Assembly: GCA_949283305.1 (NCBI GenBank)
Contig: CASDRU010000006.1
Location: 62,001 to 126,000, forward strand
Length of the DNA stretch: 64,000 bases
Direction of reading: 5' to 3'
From: an uncultured Spirochaetales bacterium
GTDB lineage: Bacteria > Spirochaetota > Spirochaetia > Sphaerochaetales > Sphaerochaetaceae
Shown one piece after another: positions 18,229 through 27,634 of the stretch. Under the pieces are notes generated by a model, which saw only the letters and a program-made list of their open reading frames with translations, made no database searches and was not told where the DNA came from. The position numbers and the translations under genes are program-made. The stretch's first letter is position 1, and each line of letters starts with the position of its first letter.

Positions 18229-18495
18229 TTACTTTCTGATTCCAAGCTCGGCAATCAGGCTTCTGTACTCGTTGATGTCTCTGTTCTTGACATACTTCAA
18301 GAGCCTTCTTCTCTGACCTACAAGCTTCAGCAGTCCTCTTCTTGATGCATGATCTTTCGGATTATCTTTAAAGTGCTTCTGAAGATCGTTGATTCTTGCT
18401 GTCAGAAGAGCAATCTGAACCTTGCTGTCTCCTGTGTTTGTCTCGCTGCCGCCGAACTTAGCAATGATTTCCTGCTTTGTTTCCTTACTAATCAT
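18229..18495 (-). CDS. rpsO: 30S ribosomal protein S15
   Basis: S15 binds the central domain of 16S rRNA early in 30S assembly. The 88 residues are full length and collinear with the family: [19 protein letters not shown], then [34 protein letters not shown], the rRNA-binding stretch with the conserved His and Arg residues. ATG 18495 overlaps the ribF stop by 3 bases. The order truB-ribF-rpsO-pnp is widespread in bacteria. Confidence 0.98.
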   Translation of the reverse strand: MISKETKQEIIAKFGGSETNTGDSKVQIALLTARINDLQKHFKDNPKDHASRRGLLKLVGQRRRLLKYVKNRDINEYRSLIAELGIRK

Positions 18496-19271
18496 TTAAT
18501 ACTCCTGATAAACTGTATTCTATCCATGACATCATCATCCGAGCCTTTTCTGATTTCAAGCCTGGATGCACCTAAAAATGCAAGGCAAGTATCAGATGCG
18601 ACCTTCACTTCATAGCATCCCTGTGGCGGAAGGAGCTGTGAACATGATGAGATGTCGACATATATAACACTACCGGATTTCTCTGAAGGTAATGACATTG
18701 AGTCCAGAGTGTAATATTGTCCCGAAGATTCATTATAACTAAATAAGTCCCCGGATGAAATATATTTTCTTAAAAGAGTTGATGAGATTTTCTCACCTTC
18801 CCTGTTTTTGACAAAATCCACGACAATCAGATCAATAGGTTTTGCCATTTTTTCAAATTCCTTTCTCACTCCATATCCATCAAGCTGGCTTGAAGGAGAT
18901 CCGAGAAAGAAATCAGAGCCTACAACAAGTGCTTCTATGTCCATGACTGATGAAAGCATCGAGCAGAACTCACAGCCTGAAATTTTACTGAATTTGTCAG
19001 AAAAGTCAATAAGCAGAAAGGAATTAACATCAAATGAAGAAATATACTCCTCTCTGAGGCGCAAAGTATCGATAAACTTTGCATTTTTCATCTTTGGATT
19101 GCTTTTGAAGCTTATTACAGCACTTTTGATTTTCTTCTCTTTTTTGACTTTATCAAGGCTTTCAAGAATTTTCTTATGTCCGTAATGAACACCGTCAAAG
19201 ACTCCTACAGAAAGAGCCCATCTGCCTTTTAGAGGATGAGAAAGAATATAGTCAAAATCAAAGACTTCCAT
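18492..19271 (-). CDS. ribF: FAD synthetase RibF, eroded kinase domain
   Basis: The N-terminal ~170 residues are an FMN adenylyltransferase: [14 protein letters not shown] carries the nucleotide-binding H-x-G-H type motif and [15 protein letters not shown] matches the S-S-T-x-I/L-R signature. Normal RibF (~310 residues) continues with a riboflavin kinase. Here only ~85 residues remain; [12 protein letters not shown] still resembles the kinase LLP-PGVY strand, but the G-x-x-x-G-x-P-T-A-N motif that binds ATP and flavin is missing. So FMN to FAD is supported and riboflavin to FMN is not. ATG 19271 is preferred over TTG 19277. Confidence 0.88.
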   Translation of the reverse strand: MEVFDFDYILSHPLKGRWALSVGVFDGVHYGHKKILESLDKVKKEKKIKSAVISFKSNPKMKNAKFIDTLRLREEYISSFDVNSFLLIDFSDKFSKISGCEFCSMLSSVMDIEALVVGSDFFLGSPSSQLDGYGVRKEFEKMAKPIDLIVVDFVKNREGEKISSTLLRKYISSGDLFSYNESSGQYYTLDSMSLPSEKSGSVIYVDISSCSQLLPPQGCYEVKVASDTCLAFLGASRLEIRKGSDDDVMDRIQFIRSIK

Positions 19272-20106
19272 AGTCAAGCCTGAAGATTATCTTCAGCCTC
19301 CCCGAAGTGTTTTCAGCAACTGCATAAAGCTCAGAATCAAAATACAGGAATTTATATTTCTTTTCCGGAGCACTGTCTGAAAGAATATATGATGAGATTA
19401 TGTATCCGTTGTCTATTTCTTTCCTGTATTCTGTTTTCAGCTGCACCTTTGAAAAGAGCTCAGTCTTTTCGAGAATCTCCATTGTACTGAGATTCTTTTC
19501 ATTCAGTGAATACGGCCCGATTGTCAGGCGCTTTAACTCCTTTAGGTGAGCACAGCTTTTACATGCTCTTCCTATATCACGCGCAAGACTTCTTATATAT
19601 GTTCCTTTTGACACATGGAAGATAATGTCAAGATAGCAGTCATCAATTTTCAAGACACGGTAATCTAAGACCTCAACTTCACGCTCTGGCATCTTCACTT
19701 CTTCATTTTTCTGAACTCTTTTGTACGCACGCTCTCCATCAATGTGAACAGCAGAATACTCTGGAGGAGCCTGCATTATCTTTCCCTTGAAGGAAGGAAG
19801 AACTGAAAGTATAGTCTCTTTTGAGGGAAGCTCTGCTTTTTTTATGACTTTTCCATCAGGGTCGAGTGTATCTGTTTCTTCCCCGAATTTTATTTTTGCC
19901 CTGTATGATTTATCCAGATTTGAAAACACCTGATTAAGTCTTGTTGCCTTGCCAATTAGAACAATCATAAGACCTGTTGCAAATTTATCAAGTGTTCCTG
20001 CATGTCCTACTTTTTTGCCTTTATAGAGCTTTTTGTAATTAAAGAGATGGGCAAAGCTCGTCTTGCCCTTCTCTTTTTCAGATAGAATGACGAGAAAATC
20101 ATTCAT
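19258..20106 (-). CDS. truB: tRNA pseudouridine-55 synthase
   Basis: Makes pseudouridine-55 in the T loop of tRNAs. The 282 residues contain KVGHAGTLDKFATGLM with catalytic Asp40, YRAKIKFGEETDTLDPDG, PPEYSAVHIDGERAYKRV and GTYIRSLARDIG, in the order of the TruB family. The C-terminal ~60 residues replace a PUA domain and are poorly conserved. Overlaps rbfA by 8 bases and ribF by 14, indicating a tightly packed operon. Confidence 0.96.
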   Translation of the reverse strand: MNDFLVILSEKEKGKTSFAHLFNYKKLYKGKKVGHAGTLDKFATGLMIVLIGKATRLNQVFSNLDKSYRAKIKFGEETDTLDPDGKVIKKAELPSKETILSVLPSFKGKIMQAPPEYSAVHIDGERAYKRVQKNEEVKMPEREVEVLDYRVLKIDDCYLDIIFHVSKGTYIRSLARDIGRACKSCAHLKELKRLTIGPYSLNEKNLSTMEILEKTELFSKVQLKTEYRKEIDNGYIISSYILSDSAPEKKYKFLYFDSELYAVAENTSGRLKIIFRLDYGSL

Positions 20107-20467
20107 TACTTTTAATTTCCTTTATCGCCTTGTCTATGATCTCAGAAATTCTCTCGCCTTCCTTAAATGATTTATCCTCTTTAAAAAGAAGGATTGGAGT
20201 GTTCCTGAGTCTGAGGACACTGTTGATCCTGCTCTGGATGAAAGGAGAAGCGCTGTTGAGCGCCTTCACTGATTTTTCAAGGCTCTTGTCGTTTTCAAGC
20301 ACACTTGATACATATACTGTGCAGTTTGCATTGTCCTTTGCAAGAATGACATCAGTAATGCTGACAAGCGTTGACAGATTAGGATTCTTTATGGCCCCTG
20401 TGAGAATCAGGGAAGATATGATCTCCTTGATTCTCACACTGAGGCGCTGATTGCTATATTGACTCAT
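20099..20467 (-). CDS. rbfA: Ribosome-binding factor A
   Basis: RbfA assists late maturation of 16S rRNA (5' end/helix 1) in the 30S subunit. The 122 residues begin [22 protein letters not shown] and have VSITDVILAKDNANCTVYVSSV and the final RLRNTPILLFKEDKSFKEGERI, the standard single KH-like domain pattern. ATG 20467 has GGAG upstream; the frame is open further upstream but without similarity. It overlaps infB by 14 bases, as expected for the infB-rbfA-truB cluster. Confidence 0.94.
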   Translation of the reverse strand: MSQYSNQRLSVRIKEIISSLILTGAIKNPNLSTLVSITDVILAKDNANCTVYVSSVLENDKSLEKSVKALNSASPFIQSRINSVLRLRNTPILLFKEDKSFKEGERISEIIDKAIKEIKSNE

Positions 20468-23009
20468 TTGTCTCCAGTTTCCTTCTGATTTCCTCTGTCT
20501 CGACAATCTCGAGAATATCACCTACCTGCAGATCCTGCCAGTTCTCAAGCCCGATACCGCATTCATAGCCTTCGTTGACCTCTTTTGCATCATCCTTGAA
20601 TCTTTTAAGGGAAGCAAGACGAATAAGGTTCTGATTAAGCTGTATGCTGTCGCGGATCACGCGTACAAGACTGTTCCTCTTGACCTTGCCCTCTGTTACA
20701 TAACAGCCGGCAATCGTTCCGACCTTAGGCACTTTGAACAGGTCTCTGACCTCAACCTTGCCGATATCGACTTCACGGATTTCAGGCGAGAGCATTCCTT
20801 CCATTGCTGCCTTGATATCATCAACGACATCATAGATGATGTTGTACTTTTTGACCTCAACTTTCTCTTTTTCTGCAAGAGCCTGTGCCTTCGGTGTCGG
20901 ACGGACATTGAAGCCGATGACAATTGCATTGCTTGCAGATGCAAGTGTAATGTCGCTTTCAATGATGGCACCTGCACTTGCACGGATTACATGGAGGCGG
21001 ATCTCGTCAGTAGAAAGCTTTTCCAGTGCACCCTGAAGAGCTTCAACGCTTCCCTGAACATCACCTTTGATGATGACATTGAAGTCAGTGATCTCTCCTT
21101 CCTTGATCTTTGCATTGATCATGTCAAGAGTCAGCTTGTTTCTCGATGCACCGTCTCCAAGGCGTTCAAGTTCCTGGCGCTTTGCTCCTACCATCCTTGC
21201 CTGCTTCTCATCCTCAGTAACCTGGAACGGATCGCCGGCAGAAGGAATGTTTGAAAGTCCGATTATCTCCACCGGTGTTGAAGGACCAGCAGTCTGGATT
21301 CTTTTTCCCTTGTCATCAAACATTGCCCTGACGCGGCCTGGATATATTCCGGCAACATAGTAGTCTCCCTGATTTAAAGTTCCTCTCTGGATGATGACGG
21401 TTGCAACAGTACCCCTTCCCTGATCAATCCTTGATTCAAGGATCTTTCCTTCTGCACGGCAGTTTGCATTCGCTTTAAGCTCAAGCATCTCTGCCTGGAG
21501 GAGAATAGTATCAAGGAGATCCTCGATTCCTTCTTTCTTCAGCGCGGAAATCTTGCAGTATAGAGTCTGGCCTCCCCATTCTTCTGGCATGAGGCCCAAA
21601 TCTGAAAGCTGCTGCATTACACGCTCAGGGTTCGCCTCTGGAAGATCGCATTTGTTGATTGCAACAATGATTGGAACATTTGCAGCCCTTGCATGGTCGA
21701 TTGCTTCTCTTGTCTGCGGCATGACTCCGTCATTTGCTGCAACTACAAGGACAACAATGTCAGTTACCTGCGCGCCACGAGCTCTCATCATGCTGAATGC
21801 GCTGTGACCGGGAGTATCGAGGAAGACTACATCACCCTTGCCAGGAACAGAGACCTTGTAGGCACCGATATGCTGTGTGATTCCTCCAAATTCTCCTCCT
21901 GCGACATTGGAGCTTCTGATTGCATCAAGAAGCTTCGTCTTACCATGGTCAACATGTCCCATGATCGTAACAATCGGAGCTCTGGGCTTAAGATCTTCTT
22001 CCTTGTCCTCTTCTCTTTCAATGATTGTCTCATCATAAAGGGAAACAAGGTGCACCTCGCATCCGTACTCGGATGCAATGATCTCTGCTGTATCATGATC
22101 GATCATCTGGTTGATCGTTACCATCATGCCCATCTTGAAGAGCTTTGAGATAATATCACTTGCCTTGAGATTCATCTTCTTTGCAAGATCGCTTACTGTG
22201 ATGTTCTCCATGATATCGATGCGTGATGGAACACTTGCAAGCCTGCTTTCCTCTTTCTTCTTTTTCTGAAGCTGGAAATCAATCTCTTCCTGGATATGGG
22301 ATCCCTTTTCATAATCCTTCTTCCTGTTGTTGAGATTGTTTCTCTTTCCTGAGCCCTTCTGATTGAGATCTATCTGAGGAGCCGCCTGAGGACGTGGTGA
22401 GAAACCCGGCTTTCTGTCATTGCTTCTGTTAAAGCCCCTGTTCGCACCGTCCTTGCTCGGAGTATAGCTCTGCCCTGCCCTGAGGCGGAATGAGGAGTTA
22501 TCCCTTGTCTGGCCATCCTTCTGCATTCCTTTCCTGTCATGAGGACGGAATGAGCGCTGACCTGCAGGACGTCCTCCGACTATTCCGGCAACTCGCGGCC
22601 TTGTGCTCTCGCTTACTTCCCCCTTCTGTCCTGGAACAGGAGGAAGATTGCTGCTCTTGATGATTACAGGTCCGTTATGCACAGCGCTATTGAGCCTGTT
22701 GCTCGGGCTTGCTGAAGCAGTTGGTTTGGTCTTGAAAGGATTTTCTCCTATGACCTTGCCATAATTCTTCTTCACATCAGCATTTTCACTGCTGGCCTTC
22801 AAAGAATTATCATGTTTCTCTTCATCCTTCTTCTGCTCAGATAAAGTCTCTTCCTTGACTTTTATCTTGACTACCGGCTTCTTCTTGATGACGATTTTTT
22901 TCTTCTCAGAAGAATCTGCATTCTGTGCATTTTTAGCCTGTTCATCCTTTATGTAGTCACTGGCCCTCTTGATAACATGTACTTTCTTTATCTCTTTGTT
23001 TTCTTCCAT
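20454..23009 (-). CDS. infB: Translation initiation factor IF-2
   Basis: GTPase that delivers fMet-tRNA to the 30S subunit and drives subunit joining. Of 851 residues the first ~265 are basic, low-complexity and probably unfolded (many Lys, Arg, Ser, Pro); an IF2-N helical module follows ([22 protein letters not shown]), then the G domain with GHVDHGKT (G1), GGITQHIG (G2), DTPGH (G3), NKCD (G4) and SALKKEG (G5), and the four C-terminal domains ending in a [11 protein letters not shown] stretch. ATG 23009 with AAGGGA is preferred over GTG 23024, which overlaps the nusA stop. Confidence 0.97.
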   Translation of the reverse strand: MEENKEIKKVHVIKRASDYIKDEQAKNAQNADSSEKKKIVIKKKPVVKIKVKEETLSEQKKDEEKHDNSLKASSENADVKKNYGKVIGENPFKTKPTASASPSNRLNSAVHNGPVIIKSSNLPPVPGQKGEVSESTRPRVAGIVGGRPAGQRSFRPHDRKGMQKDGQTRDNSSFRLRAGQSYTPSKDGANRGFNRSNDRKPGFSPRPQAAPQIDLNQKGSGKRNNLNNRKKDYEKGSHIQEEIDFQLQKKKKEESRLASVPSRIDIMENITVSDLAKKMNLKASDIISKLFKMGMMVTINQMIDHDTAEIIASEYGCEVHLVSLYDETIIEREEDKEEDLKPRAPIVTIMGHVDHGKTKLLDAIRSSNVAGGEFGGITQHIGAYKVSVPGKGDVVFLDTPGHSAFSMMRARGAQVTDIVVLVVAANDGVMPQTREAIDHARAANVPIIVAINKCDLPEANPERVMQQLSDLGLMPEEWGGQTLYCKISALKKEGIEDLLDTILLQAEMLELKANANCRAEGKILESRIDQGRGTVATVIIQRGTLNQGDYYVAGIYPGRVRAMFDDKGKRIQTAGPSTPVEIIGLSNIPSAGDPFQVTEDEKQARMVGAKRQELERLGDGASRNKLTLDMINAKIKEGEITDFNVIIKGDVQGSVEALQGALEKLSTDEIRLHVIRASAGAIIESDITLASASNAIVIGFNVRPTPKAQALAEKEKVEVKKYNIIYDVVDDIKAAMEGMLSPEIREVDIGKVEVRDLFKVPKVGTIAGCYVTEGKVKRNSLVRVIRDSIQLNQNLIRLASLKRFKDDAKEVNEGYECGIGLENWQDLQVGDILEIVETEEIRRKLETNESI

Positions 23010-23020
23010 ATTTCCCTTTA

Positions 23021-24484
23021 TCACTCAAATTCAAATTCAGCACCGCAGTTCGGACATACAGCTGTTCCGCTTGGCACCTCTGCACCACAGCTAGGACATG
23101 TGAATGTATAGTCATCATCTTCTTCAAATACAACTGAGTTCCTGACTGTGTTTATCTCATCCTCTGTAAGCCCGCTTTCCTTGAGCTCTTCTTCAGTAAG
23201 CTCAAAGAACTCCTCAACAGACCAGATATCAAGATTATGAAGCTTTGCAACAAGATTCTCATCAAGGCCTATATCGTCTAGCGGCGTATCATCAGGTGCA
23301 ATTCCAAGATCTTCGTTTGAAAGCCTTACATCTTCCTCATCATCACTCTTGAACAGTGCGTTTGCATCCTCGATTATCTTCTGGTTGATCTCCATTTCTG
23401 CAAACTGAGCCTGAGTCTTCACCTCAATGTTCCAGTCAGTAAGCATCTTGGCAAGCTTGACATTCACACCGCCCTGTCCGATTGCAAAACCAAGCTGATT
23501 GTCATCGACGATGGCAACAACGTGACGGCTCTGAGGATCGATAGTAACAACACGCTCAACCTGTGCAGGAATAAGAGCATTTGCGACAAAAGCAAGAGGA
23601 TCTGATGAATAGCGGATAACATCAATCTTCTCGCCCTCACACTCGTTCATGATAGTCTGGATCCTGCTTCCTTTCTGGCCTACGACTGCACCGACAGGAT
23701 CAACATCTATCTTCTTTGTATCGACTGCAATCTTTGTTCTCACACCTGCCTGACGAGCAATTGCAACAATTTCAACATCTCCGTTGCTGATTTCAGGAAC
23801 CTCATTGTCAAGAAGTGCCTTGATAAAATCCCTGCTGCTTCTTGAAAGCACAACACGTACCTGACTCGGGCCCTTTCTCTTTTTCCTGTTTGTCTCCTGT
23901 GCATCAGCCTTCTCTACCCTTTCAACGAGGAACTTCATTTGCTCTCCGTCCTGATAGGTCTCACGAGGGCTCTGACCGCGGAGAGGGAAAACGACATCTG
24001 CCTTATCAAGCTTGATGTCTACTGTGTATTCACCGCTTTCCTTTCTCTTTGTGAGCTTGCCAAATATTAGCTTGTTCTCAAGGCTCTTTGCGTTTGCATA
24101 CACGCGGTCGTTAGTGAATTCTCTTACAATCTGCTGTCCTCTCTGCTTTGCAGACTGGACAGAAGAGCTTTCAAATGTCTTTGGATCAAGAGGGATGCTG
24201 ATTACATCGCCGATTTCAACATCTTCAACAAGATCTTTTGCATCATCAATTGAGATCTCAGTGTGTTCGTTATACCACTCCTCCTCACGCACGACCTTTT
24301 TAATCTGATAGACGTCCATGAGGCGGTTTGTATCATCAAATTCAATCTGGACATTCTCATCTGTCCCGTATTTTCTCTTGTATGCGCTTCTGATCATATC
24401 TCTGATGAGGTCGAGAACCTGCTCTTCCCTCATGTTCGCGCTTGAGATCATCTCATTAATTTCATTAGTCAAATCAAGACTCAT
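23021..24484 (-). CDS. nusA: NusA with C-terminal zinc ribbon
   Basis: NusA binds RNA polymerase and modulates pausing, termination and antitermination. The 487 residues contain the N-terminal polymerase-binding domain, an S1 domain (about 135-200), and two KH domains (VGQKGSRIQTIMNE and DNQLGFAIGQGGVNVKLA). After an acidic linker there is a helix-hairpin-helix-like segment (LVAKLHNLDIWSVEEFFELT) and, unusually, a zinc-ribbon motif: Cys463, Cys466, Cys477 and Cys480 in CPSC...CPNC. NusA of well-studied bacteria has no such element. ATG 24484 overlaps rimP (ATGA). Confidence 0.96.
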   Translation of the reverse strand: MSLDLTNEINEMISSANMREEQVLDLIRDMIRSAYKRKYGTDENVQIEFDDTNRLMDVYQIKKVVREEEWYNEHTEISIDDAKDLVEDVEIGDVISIPLDPKTFESSSVQSAKQRGQQIVREFTNDRVYANAKSLENKLIFGKLTKRKESGEYTVDIKLDKADVVFPLRGQSPRETYQDGEQMKFLVERVEKADAQETNRKKRKGPSQVRVVLSRSSRDFIKALLDNEVPEISNGDVEIVAIARQAGVRTKIAVDTKKIDVDPVGAVVGQKGSRIQTIMNECEGEKIDVIRYSSDPLAFVANALIPAQVERVVTIDPQSRHVVAIVDDNQLGFAIGQGGVNVKLAKMLTDWNIEVKTQAQFAEMEINQKIIEDANALFKSDDEEDVRLSNEDLGIAPDDTPLDDIGLDENLVAKLHNLDIWSVEEFFELTEEELKESGLTEDEINTVRNSVVFEEDDDYTFTCPSCGAEVPSGTAVCPNCGAEFEFE

Positions 24485-24969
24485 TTCCCACTCTCCTCAA
24501 GGCTTTCAAGCCTGGCTTTCTGTATATCTGATAAATTCATTTCTATCTTATCCATAGTACTTTTCTTATCAGGAATCGATACTGAAGAAAGAATAATCTT
24601 CTCATCATCAGCCTGATCAATCTTTCCATAAACATAAGCAGAATAAAGATTTGAATAGACCTTTACATCCTTGCCTTTAAAAAGCTGGAACTCATATACA
24701 TCCTTGATGTTCCTGTTCATTCCCGCACTGGAGACTTCCAGTGTCAGACTTCTGTCCCACTTTGCCTGATAGCGCGGATAGATAAGGTTATAGAGAATCT
24801 CAAGATCATCAAGAGTAATGTCTTTACCCTTCTTTACAACAAGAACAGTAAGCTCAGTTTCCCCTTTCTTCTCATTTTTGTATGAGTCGACTATATGATA
24901 GCCGAGGGGAGAAACAAGATCCTCAAGTTCCTTAAACAGCTCGTTTTCTCTCAAATTATCTAAAAGCAT
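24481..24969 (-). CDS. rimP: Ribosome maturation factor RimP
   Basis: RimP assists 30S assembly and lies upstream of nusA in most bacteria. The 162 residues carry the N-terminal alpha/beta domain (LEDLVSPLGYHIVD...TVLVVKKGKDITLDDLEIL) with LEVSSAGMNRNIK, a variant of the family motif L-EVSSPGldRpL in which Pro is replaced by Ala, and an SH3-like C-terminal part. GGAG precedes ATG 24969. It heads the rimP-nusA-infB-rbfA-truB-ribF-rpsO-pnp cluster. Confidence 0.93.
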   Translation of the reverse strand: MLLDNLRENELFKELEDLVSPLGYHIVDSYKNEKKGETELTVLVVKKGKDITLDDLEILYNLIYPRYQAKWDRSLTLEVSSAGMNRNIKDVYEFQLFKGKDVKVYSNLYSAYVYGKIDQADDEKIILSSVSIPDKKSTMDKIEMNLSDIQKARLESLEESGK

Positions 24970-24984
24970 ATTTCTCCAATCATG

Positions 24985-25012
24985 AAAAAAGGAACCGCTT
25001 TATGGGTTCCTT
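24985..25012 (-). terminator. Leader terminator in front of rimP-nusA-infB
   Basis: On the minus strand AAGGAACC and GGTTCCTT form a perfect 8-bp stem around CATAAAGC, followed by TTTT (TTTTTT including the last stem bases) and then CATGATTGGAG, the rimP ribosome binding site. It is between the predicted promoter (25038-25066) and the rimP start, so it attenuates the whole operon; it would also end read-through from mutS. Confidence 0.7.
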
Positions 25013-25037
25013 AAATCACTTTAATGAAACTGAATAT

Positions 25038-25066
25038 TTTATAGCTCAGAATAAAAATGCTGTCAA
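25038..25066 (-). promoter_or_regulatory. Strong promoter of the rimP-nusA-infB operon
   Basis: TTGACA (25066-25061) and TATAAA (25043-25038) are spaced by exactly 17 bases, the best sigma-70-type match in the window. The -35 starts 3 bases after the mutS stop. Transcription should begin near 25031, giving a leader of about 60 bases. Confidence 0.75.
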
Positions 25067-25068
25067 TA

Positions 25069-27633
25069 TCATGTGAGTTTTTTCTTTATCTCAAGAAGAA
25101 AAAGGAGCGCATTCATCGCACTTGAGTTCTCTATGTCGAAATCTCTTATTGAGCTGATTATGTCATCATAATCATTTTTCTCTTCATCCTCAGCTTTGAA
25201 AAGGCTTTCATCCTCAAGTGAAGAATAGTCTGCAAAGTGCTTTTTAAGAAAATCCTGGGCATCCTTTATTACCTGGCGGGGAATGCCTGCAAGCTTTGCA
25301 ACATGTATTCCATAGCTAGAGGCTGCAATTCCTTTAACTGCCTTTCTTAGAAAAATTACAGATCCCTTTGTCTCCTCCACCTTCATAGTCAGAAGCTGGG
25401 AGCCATAGCTGTCCAGTCCCGTCAGCTCATGATAATGTGTGGAAAACAATGTGACAGCTCCGAGGTTTTTCATGTATTTTATGACAGCATATGCGATGCT
25501 CATACCATCCTGGGTGCTTGTACCGCGTCCTATCTCATCCATTATCACAAGACTGTTTCTTGTTGCATAGCGGAGAATCTGTGCGCATTCTGTCATCTCG
25601 ACAAGGAAAGTTGACTCTCCTTTTGCCAGATTGTCCTGAGCACCTACACGGCAGAAGAGCTTGTCAGTAAGAGGAACAACAGCTTTTGATGCAGGCACAT
25701 AGCTTCCGATGTGAGAGAGAAGCACAATCAGTGCTGTCTGTCTTAAATATGTGCTTTTTCCTGCCATGTTCGGGCCTGTGATCAAGGAGAATCTGCCGCC
25801 TTGTGATGAAAATGAGTTTCTTACATACTCTCCCTTTTTCAGATACTGCTCTACAACAGGATGACGTGCATCTTCTAAAATCAGGTCCGTCCCCTCGTCT
25901 TCTATGAGAGGTCTTGTATAGTCTTCTTCATGTGCAAGATATGAAAGAGAGGAATAAACATCAAGATATGAGATTATCTTTCCAAGCATCTCAATTGATG
26001 AATTAACCTCTTCAGCGCGGGATATGAAGCTCTTATAGATCCTGTTTTCTATTTTCCCTTCATTTTCCCTGCTGGAATTTATGCGGCTTTCTATCTCATC
26101 AAGCTTTTCTGTCTTGAATCTCTCGCCGCCAACAAGGCTCTGCCGTCTGATGAAATAAGAAGGCACCTTATTGAGGTTTCCCTTTGAGACTTCAAGGTAA
26201 TATCCGATGATCCTGTTTTCTCCGCATCTGATATTGTTTATTCCTGTCTCATTCTTTATTTCATTCAGATAGGAAGAAAGTATTTCATTTGAGGATGAGA
26301 TGACATTTCTTACTTCATCAAGCTCAGCTGAATATCCGTCATTGATTATCTTCTCTTTGCCGTTGATGTTCGTGCACTCGCGGTTGATGGCCTTGTCTAT
26401 ATCTGAAGAAAGAGAAAGGAGAGAGGGAAAATCAATTGCTGTATTCTCAACAAGCTCAAGATATTTTCTGTTTTCATCAATCAATGATGATAATGTTGAT
26501 ACACTGTCAGAGATCGCAATGAGATCACGGGGCACGATTTTATTCATGCTGATCTTGCTTGCTATCCTTTCAAGGTCAGATGAGAGCGAGAGAGCATCTC
26601 TTACTTTCTTCTCTTCTTCATTCCTTGAGAAAAAATAGTCGACCCATGAAAGCCTCTGGTCAATCTTTTTCCTGTCATACAGAGGATTGAGGACAAATGA
26701 TTTGAGCATTCTTGCACCCGATGATGTCACAGTCCTGTTAATTGATGAAAAAAGACTCATCTCGCTTTTCCCGCTGCTCTGGTTTGAAACAAGCTCAAGG
26801 GATTTTATCGTTGATGAGCTCAGGAACATGTAACGCTCAGCGCTGACGCGGCTTATGCCCTTGAACTGGTCAAGATCTGTCTTTGACATCTCCTTGATGT
26901 ATTTCAACAATGCACCGGATGAAAAGATGCATGTCTCATTTTCATCGATTGAGAAAAGAGAATATAGATTCTTTGAAAACTGTTCCTCAAGCTCCTTTTT
27001 TGCACTTTTCTTTGAGAAATAGAATGAAGGAAGCTTTGTGAGCATGACAGGAAGCGAATCAAGAAGAGTCCGGAGGCTCTTGTCTGAAAAGTAAAGATCA
27101 TCAAGAACAAGGATTTCCTTCGGCTCTATCTGGTATATTGCATTCTCAAGCTCCCTGTATGATCTTTCAAGGGGAAAATCCCTTATGAAGAAATCACCGG
27201 TAGTAACATCGGCATATGAGACAGCAAGACCTCTCCTGTCCTGATATATGCTCATTATGAAGCTTGAATCTGTGGAGTTTAAGAATTCATCTTCGACAAC
27301 AGTTGCTGGCGTATAAATCTGGACGACACGGCGCTCTGCAATATCTTTTGAGTCCTCATTAAGGTCAATCTGCTCACATATTGCAATCTTCTTTCCCAGG
27401 TCCAGAAGTCTCTTTATATAATTCTTTGCAGCATGATATGGAACTCCGCACATCGGATTGCCGGCTCTTTTTGTAAGAGTGAGATTCAAAAGCCGCGAGA
27501 CTTCAATCGCGTCCTGATCGAACATCTCATAAAAATCACCAAGGCGGAAGAAGAGCACCTTGTCCTGGTGCTCCTCCTTGATTTTCATATACTGCCGCAT
27601 CATCGGCGTAAGATTATCTTTTTCTTTTGCCAT
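25069..27633 (-). CDS. mutS: DNA mismatch repair protein MutS
   Basis: Recognises mismatches and small loops and starts repair with MutL. The 854 residues begin with TPMMRQYMKIKEEHQDKVLFFRLGDFYEMF, containing the Phe-x-Glu mismatch-reading motif, and continue through the connector, lever and clamp domains to the ATPase with GPNMAGKSTYLRQ (Walker A), VIMDEIGRGTST (Walker B/signature) and FSTHYHELT. Length is typical for MutS1. ATG 27633 lies one base after the bamA stop and has no Shine-Dalgarno sequence, so it probably depends on re-initiation after bamA. Confidence 0.97.
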   Translation of the reverse strand: MAKEKDNLTPMMRQYMKIKEEHQDKVLFFRLGDFYEMFDQDAIEVSRLLNLTLTKRAGNPMCGVPYHAAKNYIKRLLDLGKKIAICEQIDLNEDSKDIAERRVVQIYTPATVVEDEFLNSTDSSFIMSIYQDRRGLAVSYADVTTGDFFIRDFPLERSYRELENAIYQIEPKEILVLDDLYFSDKSLRTLLDSLPVMLTKLPSFYFSKKSAKKELEEQFSKNLYSLFSIDENETCIFSSGALLKYIKEMSKTDLDQFKGISRVSAERYMFLSSSTIKSLELVSNQSSGKSEMSLFSSINRTVTSSGARMLKSFVLNPLYDRKKIDQRLSWVDYFFSRNEEEKKVRDALSLSSDLERIASKISMNKIVPRDLIAISDSVSTLSSLIDENRKYLELVENTAIDFPSLLSLSSDIDKAINRECTNINGKEKIINDGYSAELDEVRNVISSSNEILSSYLNEIKNETGINNIRCGENRIIGYYLEVSKGNLNKVPSYFIRRQSLVGGERFKTEKLDEIESRINSSRENEGKIENRIYKSFISRAEEVNSSIEMLGKIISYLDVYSSLSYLAHEEDYTRPLIEDEGTDLILEDARHPVVEQYLKKGEYVRNSFSSQGGRFSLITGPNMAGKSTYLRQTALIVLLSHIGSYVPASKAVVPLTDKLFCRVGAQDNLAKGESTFLVEMTECAQILRYATRNSLVIMDEIGRGTSTQDGMSIAYAVIKYMKNLGAVTLFSTHYHELTGLDSYGSQLLTMKVEETKGSVIFLRKAVKGIAASSYGIHVAKLAGIPRQVIKDAQDFLKKHFADYSSLEDESLFKAEDEEKNDYDDIISSIRDFDIENSSAMNALLFLLEIKKKLT

Positions 27634-27634
27634 A

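Noticed and set aside
18200..19271. FMN riboswitch for ribF
   Set aside because: ribF overlaps truB by 14 bases; no leader or RFN element is seen.
21693..22148. 151-codon plus-strand frame over infB
   Set aside because: Antisense to the conserved G domain of IF-2; no ribosome binding site or similarity.
23010..23024. GTG at 23024 as the infB start
   Set aside because: It overlaps the nusA stop (GTGA), but ATG 23009 has a clear AAGGGA at good distance and better fits the family start.
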